From: JBFJVZ01 sp041623895
GTDB lineage: Bacteria; Planctomycetota; Planctomycetia; Pirellulales; Pirellulaceae
DNA: 7,671 nt
Assembly (NCBI GenBank): GCA_041623895.1
Contig: JBFJVZ010000372.1
Coordinates: 1-7,671 of the forward strand
Direction of reading: 5' to 3'
Shown here: one piece after another, positions 1-5,715 of the stretch
How positions within the stretch are numbered: position 1 is the stretch's first letter
How the letters are laid out: each line of letters opens with the position of its first letter
Notes under the pieces: model-generated
The model's input: only the letters and a program-made list of their open reading frames with translations
The model's database searches: none
What the model was told of the DNA's origin: nothing
Made by a program: the position numbers and the translations under genes

Positions 1-42
1 CCAGGCCTCGCCGGAGCGTTGGTCGATGCCATTGAAATTTGA
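1..42 (+). CDS. Possible C-terminal tail of an upstream gene (left-edge partial)
   Basis: Frame 1 reads PGLAGALVDAIEI and then TGA at 40-42. The residues would suit the end of a soluble protein, and an inverted repeat begins right at the stop. Thirteen residues cannot identify a family, and they do not resemble the usual end of RimP, the common neighbour of nusA. Another frame is open from position 2 to 355 but gives an unconvincing protein. The call is an inference from the stop position and composition only. Confidence 0.15.
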   Translation, partial: PGLAGALVDAIEI

Positions 43-120
43 CGATGACGGGGTGGCTCGCGTCAAACTACGGCTGAGTCAAAAACTAAAATCGGTATTT
101 GACCGTCATGTCACATTTTT
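38..120 (+). repeat. Nested inverted repeats of TTTGAC/TGACG type ending in a T5 run (terminator-like or operator-like)
   Basis: Four copies of one hexamer lie within 66 bp: TTTGAC at 38-43 and 98-103, and GTCAAA at 62-67 and 78-83. TTTGACG (38-44) is the exact inverse of CGTCAAA (61-67). GTCAAA (78-83) can pair with TTTGAC (98-103). A longer arm, TGACGATGACG (40-50), pairs with CGTCATGTCA (104-113) with one bulged G, and CA plus five T (116-120) follow. It could be an intrinsic terminator for a gene ending at 42, or a cluster of protein-binding sites. The loop of the long stem is large for a terminator. Confidence 0.35.
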
Positions 121-329
121 GCCGGATCCTGGATTGGGCATCAGTGTCAATCAGAGCCGGCAGGTGGTGCTGCGGCGATCGTATGGCAATTCTCTGACGG
201 ACTCCCGTCAGGACTGGCGCTATAATCTTGGCAGACCCGAGTTTGGACAGCTGAAAGCACGGATTTCGGTCCCCACCGAGGGTGTATTCGAGGCCGTCAC
301 GGCGGTACCAATTCGCCCCTCAGTCTTAG
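43..329. other. Non-coding region upstream of nusA
   Basis: This stretch of nearly 290 bp holds no gene I can support. An open frame of 109 codons (26-355) crosses it, but its product has no recognisable domain, has no clear ribosome-binding site, and runs through the nusA promoter. RimP, which often precedes nusA, is not encoded here. What can be seen are the inverted repeats at 38-120 and 194-211, a perfect TATAAT at 221-226, and repeated TGACGG/CCGTCA words (46, 103, 195, 205, 294). Confidence 0.6.
194..226 (+). promoter_or_regulatory. Perfect 7-bp hairpin next to a TATAAT box
   Basis: CTGACGG (194-200) and CCGTCAG (205-211) form a perfect 7-bp inverted repeat with a 4-nt loop. An exact TATAAT lies at 221-226, nine bases after the repeat. 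The best -35-like word, CTGACG (194-199), sits 21 bp before the -10 box, longer than the usual 16-18, so promoter function is uncertain. The repeat could be an operator covering the -35 region. If active, transcription would start near 233 and run toward nusA. Confidence 0.3.
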
Positions 330-358
330 TTGACACAAATTGGCCATATCGATAAGAT
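330..358 (+). promoter_or_regulatory. Sigma70-type promoter of nusA
   Basis: An exact TTGACA (330-335) is followed by a 17-bp spacer and TAAGAT (353-358), which matches TATAAT at four of six positions, including the important first, second and last. Transcription would start near 365, giving a leader of about 65 nt before the nusA ATG at 431. The leader contains the terminator-like hairpin at 385-416. The consensus fit is read directly from the sequence; activity is inferred. Confidence 0.6.
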
Positions 359-384
359 TTTCCTATCGAATTGCTCAAGCATTT

Positions 385-416
385 GCCCGGGCCCAAAAAG
401 TCCGGGCCGTTTTTTT
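385..416 (+). terminator. Intrinsic-terminator-like hairpin in the nusA leader (possible attenuator)
   Basis: GCCCGGGC (385-392) pairs with GTCCGGGC (400-407) over 8 bp, with one G-U pair and a 7-nt loop of CCAAAAA. After C and G comes an unbroken run of seven T (410-416). This is the standard form of a Rho-independent terminator. It lies downstream of the promoter at 330-358 and ends 14 bp before the nusA ATG, so it would act inside the nusA leader. A second pairing is possible (390-394 with 404-408). It could instead simply stop read-through from upstream. Confidence 0.6.
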
Positions 417-430
417 ATCAAGACATCGCC

Positions 431-1879
431 ATGAATCCACAAGATATCCTTCGCTACGTTGATTCGCTTCATCGCGAGAAGAATATTGATACCGAGTTGG
501 TTTTCGCGGCTATTGAGGCAGCCCTGCAGACCGCGGCCAAGCGTCAGTACGGAGAAGAGGCGGACATCACCGTTCAACTTGATCGCGAGAATGGTCGGAT
601 TCATGCGGTTTTGGACGGTGAGCCTTTGGGCGACGACCAAATCGGACGAATTGGGGCTCAAACAGCCAAGCAAGTCATCATTCAAAAAGTCAAAGAGGCT
701 GAACGTGATTCGCTGATGACCGAGTATCGCGACCAGATCGGTGAAATTGTCGCCGGTATCATTGGCCGCGTCGACGGCGGGGTCGCGACCGTCAACCTGG
801 GCAACGTCGAAGCCATCTTGCCGCGGAGCGAGCAGATCCCCGGCGAAACCCTGCATGCCAACGAGCGTGTCCGGGCCGTTGTCTTTGAAGTGCGGGCGAC
901 CGGCAATCGCGTGCGTGTGGTGCTCAGCCGCACCCGGCCTCAACTAGTCCAGCGTCTGTTTGAGCAGGAGATTCCGGAACTGAGCGAAGGCGTGATCACA
1001 ATCAATTCAATCAGCCGCGAACCCGGGTATCGCAGCAAAGTGGCTGTCAGTAGCGAGGATACGCAAGTCGATCCAATCGCCGTTTGTGTCGGTTATCGAG
1101 GCAGCCGCATCAAGGCTGTCCGCGAAGAATTAGCCGGCGAGCACATCGACGTCGTTCGATTCAGCGATGATCCCGAAGTTCTGATTCCCAATGCGCTGCA
1201 GCCTGCCGACGTTGAACAAGTTTTGTTATGCGATCTGATCGGCCGGGCGATCGTGCTCGTTCAAGAAGATCAGTTGTCGTTGGCGATTGGCCGGCGTGGC
1301 CAAAACGTCCGCTTGGCAAGCAAACTGTGTGGCTGGGACATCGAAATCATGACCAGCCCAGAGTTGGAAGAGCAAATTGAGCGCGCGGTCATGGCATTTA
1401 GCCAAATCGATGGAATGACCGAGGAGGTCGCTCAGGCGCTGGTCGAACAAGGCTACCTTTCCTACGACGACTTATCCGTCATCGAGCCGGATGCTTTCCA
1501 GGAAATGAGCGGATTTACCATGGAGCAGGTCGAACAAATCGTGGAAGTTGCCGAAGCCAGGGCTGAGGAAGCTGAGGAGGCGGCCGCCGAAGAACGCCGG
1601 GTTCGACGTGAGAAAGAACGACTGGAACGCGAAGCTCAAGAAGCGGCGGAAGCCGCCGGAGAGGGGCAGGCCGAGACCGCAGATGCCGAGTCCTCGGCCG
1701 ATTCAGAGCAAGAAGTTGGCGAAGTCGCTGCCCAGCCCAGCCCGGAAACAGAATCGGCTGAAGCCGTAGAAACAGATGCCGATGAAGGCAATAATGCCGA
1801 AAATCACGCGGAATCTGAGCACAAAGCGTCCGCCGAAAAGGAAGAAAGCAACACGGACGACGCCGCTGCTAAAACGTAA
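431..1879 (+). CDS. nusA: Transcription termination/antitermination factor NusA
   Basis: NusA binds RNA polymerase and nascent RNA and controls pausing, intrinsic termination and antitermination in the cytoplasm. The 482-residue product has an N-terminal polymerase-binding domain (about 1-105, with TAKQVIIQKVKEAER near 78-92), an S1 domain (about 106-170), KH1 with GYRG at 221-224, and KH2 with GRRGQNVRLAS at 287-297. One helix-hairpin-helix repeat like the E. coli acidic repeat follows (about 325-372). A charged helix (about 373-408) and an acidic, probably disordered tail end it. E. coli NusA (about 495 residues) has two acidic repeats and a longer N-terminal domain; here some 30 residues of that domain seem absent. 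The ATG at 431 is preferred because MNPQDILRYV fits the family start. A TTG at 371 is in frame, but the extension would translate the terminator hairpin. No clear Shine-Dalgarno sequence is seen. Confidence 0.97.
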   Translation: MNPQDILRYVDSLHREKNIDTELVFAAIEAALQTAAKRQYGEEADITVQLDRENGRIHAVLDGEPLGDDQIGRIGAQTAKQVIIQKVKEAERDSLMTEYRDQIGEIVAGIIGRVDGGVATVNLGNVEAILPRSEQIPGETLHANERVRAVVFEVRATGNRVRVVLSRTRPQLVQRLFEQEIPELSEGVITINSISREPGYRSKVAVSSEDTQVDPIAVCVGYRGSRIKAVREELAGEHIDVVRFSDDPEVLIPNALQPADVEQVLLCDLIGRAIVLVQEDQLSLAIGRRGQNVRLASKLCGWDIEIMTSPELEEQIERAVMAFSQIDGMTEEVAQALVEQGYLSYDDLSVIEPDAFQEMSGFTMEQVEQIVEVAEARAEEAEEAAAEERRVRREKERLEREAQEAAEAAGEGQAETADAESSADSEQEVGEVAAQPSPETESAEAVETDADEGNNAENHAESEHKASAEKEESNTDDAAAKT

Positions 1880-1963
1880 TTGGCATCAGCCGCCAAAAAT
1901 TGACCGGGAAAGTTTGGCTTGACGACCTCTGCGAAACCTGACTTTTTCGCTATCTTAGTCGGG

Positions 1964-1996
1964 GGGAGACGATCTTGGTCTGGCCAATCCTCTCCC
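1964..1996 (+). repeat. Hairpin A in the infB leader
   Basis: GGGAGA (1964-1969) pairs with TCTCCC (1991-1996). Inside, GA pairs with TC, and TTGG (1975-1978) pairs with CCAA (1984-1987) around a 5-nt loop, giving about 12 bp in all with one mismatch and a 2-nt bulge. No T-run follows, so it is not a simple terminator. A cis-acting RNA role is inferred from its place between nusA and infB. Confidence 0.45.
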
Positions 1997-2012
1997 AGAT
2001 GTTGCTGGAAAG

Positions 2013-2150
2013 ATGAATCCTGGTGTGAACATTTCAGCCGAAACGTTCACCACCGACGGAGGAAATTGCATATGTGACTTGATACTTACCCACAAACCCA
2101 ATGGCAGTGTGTTTATTAGCAATCGCGTGAGATTCAATCATGTTTTCTAA
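2013..2150 (+). CDS. Possible small ORF of 45 codons upstream of infB
   Basis: An ATG at 2013 opens a frame of 45 codons ending in TAA (2148-2150), in the gap before infB. The predicted peptide starts MNPGVNISAE, has two Cys close together (CIC, near residue 19) and ends FNHVF. It matches no family I know. GGAAAG directly abuts the ATG, too close for a good ribosome site. Hairpin B lies inside it, and a frame on the other strand is also open, so it may be chance. If translated, it would cross the leader structures and could couple ribosome movement to infB expression. Confidence 0.15.
   Translation: MNPGVNISAETFTTDGGNCICDLILTHKPNGSVFISNRVRFNHVF
2022..2054 (+). repeat. Hairpin B in the infB leader
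   Basis: GGT-GTGAAC (2022-2030) pairs with GTTCAC-ACC (2045-2054, one bulged C). After a single mismatch, TTTC (2032-2035) pairs with GAAA (2040-2043) around the tetraloop AGCC. The total is 13 bp in 33 nt, the most convincing hairpin in this gap. Four bases separate it from a strong ribosome-binding sequence (2058-2063), so folding could affect access to that site. Confidence 0.5.
2058..2077 (+). promoter_or_regulatory. Strong Shine-Dalgarno followed by ATG-TGA start-stop
   Basis: GGAGGA (2058-2063) is the best Shine-Dalgarno sequence I noticed in the window. An ATG (2072-2074) follows at the ideal 8-nt spacing and is directly followed by the stop TGA (2075-2077). A ribosome starting here would initiate and stop at once. 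The true infB start is 150 bp downstream with a much weaker site. The element could be chance or a ribosome-parking site in the leader. Confidence 0.35.
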
Positions 2151-2226
2151 CCGCAGTGGATTCTGACAACATGTCTCTCGCTACGCTCCCTGGGTTTCCG
2201 AATGAATTTGACAGGACATTTACCCC

Positions 2227-5040
2227 GTGCCGGTACGCATTTACGCGCTCGCAAAAGAACTTAACCTCGACAGCAAAGATCTCGTTGATCTGGTCAAGAA
2301 GGTCGGCATCACGAGCAAAGGCTCTGCGCTCGCAAGTCTCACTGACGATGAGGCACAGCGAGTACGCAACCACATCGCTGACTCCTCTGAATCCGAGGAA
2401 CCCGTAGCCGCGAAGGTCGGCGCAGTTGCCCCGGCTGCCGTCCGGGAAGCTGTTCAGCCCGAACGTAAACCGATCGCAATTAAAGTCGGACGTTCTTCCG
2501 GTCCTCGCAAAGTCGGCGCGGCAAAAAAGGAGGGCTCTCGACCGCTTCGCGGTGGTGTCTCTCTGCCGCCCGTTACTGAGGAGACGTCTCCCGACGAGTT
2601 GCCGACACAGGCGCCCGATGTCAGGCTGCCGGCAGCCAAACGGGGTGGATTGGCAAGCAAGATGCCCACCCGGCCCGGCCACGAGGACACACCGTCCGCT
2701 CCCATCACGCCAGTCCGCAGTGAATCGGCAGCGTCGGGGAAAGTGCGTTCCCTGGATCATGCTGTGGGTCCCGAAAAACGTGGCGGTGAGCCAGGCAAAC
2801 CCAAGCGACGTGAGCCGCGAATCAATGTCAAAATGGCGGCATTGCCCGATGCGCCGGCAACGGCACCAACACGTGCGGCCCGCGGTGAAAAGGCCCAGAA
2901 GCCGGACATCAAACTCAGCAAAGATGTCATTGCCGGGCACAAGCAAGGGATGACGGCACCCCTGGAGCAACTCAAAGCCGAAGAAACCGACAATAAGAAA
3001 CGTGTCGGTAAACGCGGAGGTCTATCGGGTTTTACCGGCGAGAAAACTCGTCGCGGCGGTGAGAAAGAAGGTTTCGAGAGTGAAGACAAGCCTCGCCGAA
3101 AAAATTTGGCGGGGATGGCAAACGTTCGCGCCGAGCGACAGCGGGGTAGCCGGCGACAAGATGCATCGTTGGAACGCACCGCCTACCCGTCCCGAGAAAC
3201 CAGCCGCAGAACGCTAAAACGAAAAGGCACAAACACTGCCGCCCCCCGCAAGGATGCTGTCGTGTTGGAGCTGCCCTGCACCGTTCGCAGCTTCTGTGAA
3301 TCGGCCAGCGTGCCGTTTGGCCAAGTATTGCGAGTCCTGATGGGCATGCAACAAATGGTCAATATCAATTCAGAGCTCGAGCTGGAAACCGCCGAGATGA
3401 TTGCGGCGGAACTGGATTTGCAGATCGAACTCAAGCAAGCCGAGACACTGGAGGATGAGGTAATCACTGAACTGGAATCGCAGGAGGATGCGGCCGAGTC
3501 GCTCGTTCCGCGTCCGCCAATCATTACCTTTCTGGGGCACGTTGACCACGGAAAAACCAGTTTGCTGGACCACCTGATTGGGATTGACGTCGTCAGCGGC
3601 GAAGCGGGCGGTATCACTCAGCACATTCGTGCTTATGAGATTGACAAAGACGGTCAATCGATCACGTTTGTGGACACCCCTGGCCACGAGGCATTTACCG
3701 AAATGCGAGCTCGTGGGGCCAACGTGACCGACATTGCCGTACTGGTGATCGCGGCCGACGACGGAATCATGCCCCAGACGGTGGAGGCGATTAGCCACGC
3801 CAAAGCTGCAGAAGTGCCGATCATTGTTGCCTTGAACAAAATCGATCTGGAAGGCGTTGATCCAAACCGCACCATGACTCAGCTGACCGAATACCAACTC
3901 ACACCCAGCGAATGGGGTGGAGATGTGGAAGTTGTCCCGACCAGTGCCATCAAGGGCACGGGGATGGATGAGTTATTGGAAACGATCCTGACGGTTGCCG
4001 AATTGAATGAGTACACCGCCAATCCCGACCGTGCGGCGCTCGGTGTTTGCTTGGAGGCGGAACAACAGGGCGATCGCGGGGTGGTCGCCAAACTGGTCGT
4101 GCAAAACGGGACCTTGAGAGTCGGTGATATCATCGTCTGCGGGCCGGCTCATGGACGTGTTCGCGCGATGAATGACACGCTGACGGGAGAGAATATCAAA
4201 GAGGCTGGTCCCAGCACTCCTGTAAATTTGATCGGCTTGGACAAAGCTCCCGGTGCCGGCGACCGCTTCCATGTCTTGGATGATATCGCTCAAGCTCGCG
4301 AGATTGCCGCCACCCGTGCCGATGCGTCCAGCCGCCAAAGTCTCTCGGGAATCACCACCAAAGTCTCTTTCGAGAACTTCCAGGAAATGCTCTCGGATGG
4401 CCGGTTGGGTCAGACCGAAGAAAAAGCAAAACTGAACCTGATCATCCGGGCAGATGTCAAAGGGTCGTTGGAAGCGATCGATAAAGAAATTGCCAAGTTT
4501 GATCATCCGGAAGTCGAATTGCGCGTCCTGCAGCGAAGTGTCGGCGGTGTGTCGCTTGCCGACGTGACACTTGGCTCCGCTTCTGATGCGGTGATTGTGG
4601 CCTTCAATGTCATCCCGGATGAACAGGCGCGGTCGCTGGCCGATGAACGAAATGTTCAAATTCGCCGTTATGATGTGATCTACAAGCTGACCGATGACAT
4701 CAAGGCGATGATCGAGGGACGGTTGAAGCCTGAAGAGCGAATCGTCGAGCTTGGACGCGCTTTGGTAAAACAGGTGTTCAGCATCAGTCGCGTCGGCACG
4801 ATCGCCGGTTGCTATGTTGCCCAAGGTTCGATTCATCGTGGATGCCGCATCCGCGTCAACCGAGACGGCCGCACGATCGGCGATTATCCGCTTGAATCGC
4901 TGAAGCGAATCAAGGAGGACGTCAAAGAGGTGCCGCGCGGCATGGAATGTGGTATCCGCTTACAAGGATTCAATGATGTCAAACAGGATGATGTGCTTGA
5001 AGCCTACCGCATCGAGGAAGTTGCGAGGACGTTGGACTAA
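2227..5040 (+). CDS. infB: Translation initiation factor IF-2
   Basis: IF2 is the GTPase that places fMet-tRNA on the 30S subunit and promotes 50S joining. The 937-residue product begins with an IF2 N-terminal domain (about 2-51). A long Lys/Arg/Pro/Gly-rich linker, probably disordered, follows (about 52-340), then a second IF2 N-terminal module (about 344-410). The G domain (about 433-600) has all motifs: G1 GHVDHGKT (437-444), G2 GGITQH (461-466), G3 DTPGHE (483-488), G4 NKID (537-540) and G5 SAIKG (573-577). A beta-barrel domain, the IF2 core domain (LNLIIRADVKGSLEA, about 735-749) and the tRNA-binding C-terminal domain (about 838-937, with GMECGI) follow. No key residue is missing. The GTG at 2227 fits because MPVRIYALAKEL is a typical family start; only a weak AGGA (2213-2216) precedes it. 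It lies 347 bp after nusA and 162 bp before rbfA. Confidence 0.98.
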   Translation: MPVRIYALAKELNLDSKDLVDLVKKVGITSKGSALASLTDDEAQRVRNHIADSSESEEPVAAKVGAVAPAAVREAVQPERKPIAIKVGRSSGPRKVGAAKKEGSRPLRGGVSLPPVTEETSPDELPTQAPDVRLPAAKRGGLASKMPTRPGHEDTPSAPITPVRSESAASGKVRSLDHAVGPEKRGGEPGKPKRREPRINVKMAALPDAPATAPTRAARGEKAQKPDIKLSKDVIAGHKQGMTAPLEQLKAEETDNKKRVGKRGGLSGFTGEKTRRGGEKEGFESEDKPRRKNLAGMANVRAERQRGSRRQDASLERTAYPSRETSRRTLKRKGTNTAAPRKDAVVLELPCTVRSFCESASVPFGQVLRVLMGMQQMVNINSELELETAEMIAAELDLQIELKQAETLEDEVITELESQEDAAESLVPRPPIITFLGHVDHGKTSLLDHLIGIDVVSGEAGGITQHIRAYEIDKDGQSITFVDTPGHEAFTEMRARGANVTDIAVLVIAADDGIMPQTVEAISHAKAAEVPIIVALNKIDLEGVDPNRTMTQLTEYQLTPSEWGGDVEVVPTSAIKGTGMDELLETILTVAELNEYTANPDRAALGVCLEAEQQGDRGVVAKLVVQNGTLRVGDIIVCGPAHGRVRAMNDTLTGENIKEAGPSTPVNLIGLDKAPGAGDRFHVLDDIAQAREIAATRADASSRQSLSGITTKVSFENFQEMLSDGRLGQTEEKAKLNLIIRADVKGSLEAIDKEIAKFDHPEVELRVLQRSVGGVSLADVTLGSASDAVIVAFNVIPDEQARSLADERNVQIRRYDVIYKLTDDIKAMIEGRLKPEERIVELGRALVKQVFSISRVGTIAGCYVAQGSIHRGCRIRVNRDGRTIGDYPLESLKRIKEDVKEVPRGMECGIRLQGFNDVKQDDVLEAYRIEEVARTLD

Positions 5041-5076
5041 TGAGCTTGTGATTGCTGGATATAAGCGGTCAGGTAC

Positions 5077-5150
5077 CAAACGTGCAAAGTACCCAGAGGG
5101 CCGATCCGGCTAGCTGATTGTTCCCGCTAGCGAGACTTTGGGCACGTTTG
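5077..5150 (+). repeat. Long stem-in-stem inverted repeat between infB and rbfA
   Basis: CAAACGTGC-AAAGT (5077-5090) pairs with ACTTT-GG-GCACGTTTG (5135-5150): 14 bp with a 2-nt bulge. Inside the loop, GCTAGC (5109-5114) pairs with GCTAGC (5126-5131) across an 11-nt loop. Right after the outer arm comes TTGACA (5151-5156), a perfect -35 word, but with no good -10 at 16-18 bp. No T-run follows, so it is not a normal terminator. It may be an RNase III-type processing site, a leader structure for rbfA, or an operator. The pairing is read directly; the role is inferred. Confidence 0.5.
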
Positions 5151-5202
5151 TTGACAGTTCGGCATTAACCTTTCTCGGTACGCTTTACCCATAGATGAAT
5201 CC

Positions 5203-5637
5203 GTGACTAGCCGTCGTTTGCTAAAGGCCGCCGAAGCGATTCGGGAAGTCGTGGCCTCCGCGATCCTAACCGAAATCCGCGACCCGCGCGTCAAAGACGT
5301 GACGGTCATTGCTGTCGAAGTCTCGCCGGATATGCGTGAGGCCAAGGTCTCCGTTAGCGTGATGGGCGACGAGACAAAACAAAGCTTGACTTTACGTGGC
5401 CTGGAAAATTCGGCCGGTTTTCTACAATCAAAAATCGCCAAACGAATCGAGTCGCGCTATACGCCCAGACTGCAGTTTGAGCTGAACAAAGGCATTCAAA
5501 ATGCAATGGTGGTGGGGCAACTACTGGAAAAAATTCGGCAAGAACGGGGTGATGACGAAATCTCCAGCCAGCATTCCCATGACCCGGAGTCCACGGTAAC
5601 ACCAGTCGCCGACAACGATTCAGGCAACCCGGATTAA
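5203..5637 (+). CDS. rbfA: 30S ribosome-binding factor RbfA
   Basis: RbfA is a single-KH-fold protein that binds the immature 30S subunit and helps 16S rRNA 5'-end maturation, also in cold adaptation. The 144-residue product has the expected first helix (RRLLKAAEAIREVVASAI), the family signature EIRDPRVKDVTV (about 24-35), a central strand (AKVSVSVMG) and the late segment RYTPRLQFELNKG (about 86-98). A polar tail without clear structure follows (about 116-144). Length is normal for the family. The GTG at 5203 is chosen because the residues after it fit the family start. The nearest ATG (5195) is in another frame and reads only ATG-AAT-CCG-TGA, its TGA overlapping the GTG. No clear Shine-Dalgarno sequence is seen. 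It lies 162 bp after infB and is not followed by truB. Confidence 0.95.
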   Translation: MTSRRLLKAAEAIREVVASAILTEIRDPRVKDVTVIAVEVSPDMREAKVSVSVMGDETKQSLTLRGLENSAGFLQSKIAKRIESRYTPRLQFELNKGIQNAMVVGQLLEKIRQERGDDEISSQHSHDPESTVTPVADNDSGNPD

Positions 5638-5715
5638 ACCTTCGCCGGTATACAACCGCACAATATCGTTCCCACTACATTTCCCAGCAATTCATTACCC
5701 ACGATCTGCAACAAG

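Larger units (their letters stand above)
1880..2226 (+). promoter_or_regulatory. Structured nusA-infB intergenic region (likely infB leader)
   Basis: This 347-bp gap is long for a pair that is usually closely linked. Just after the nusA stop, TTGGC (1881-1885) and TTTGGC (1913-1918) can each pair with the same GCCAAA (1893-1898), so two hairpins exclude each other. GCGAAA (1931-1936) mirrors TTTCGC (1945-1950). A -35-like TTGACG (1919-1924) and a TATCTT (1951-1956) are present, but 26 bp apart, so they do not make a normal promoter together. Two strong hairpins and a start-stop element follow, listed separately. From about 2100 to 2226 I see only a TTGACA (2208-2213) and the weak infB ribosome site AGGA (2213-2216). 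Confidence 0.45.

Noticed and set aside
26..355. 109-codon + strand open frame before nusA
   Set aside because: No recognisable domain, no good ribosome site, open to the left edge in the same frame, and it overlaps the inverted repeats, the TATAAT box and the nusA promoter.
371..430. TTG start giving a 502-residue NusA
   Set aside because: The 20 extra residues would translate the terminator hairpin and T-run and do not fit the family. The ATG at 431 gives a typical NusA start.
1919..1956. TTGACG and TATCTT as an infB promoter
   Set aside because: The two boxes are 26 bp apart, outside the workable spacing, and neither has a partner at 16-18 bp.
2208..2213. TTGACA just before the infB GTG as a promoter
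   Set aside because: A -10 box would fall inside the infB coding region, and none is seen there.
2134..2970. 278-codon minus-strand open frame over the start of infB
   Set aside because: Shadow of infB's GC-rich linker; no family features in the product.
3973..4836. 287-codon minus-strand open frame inside infB
   Set aside because: Lies wholly opposite conserved IF2 domains and gives no recognisable protein.
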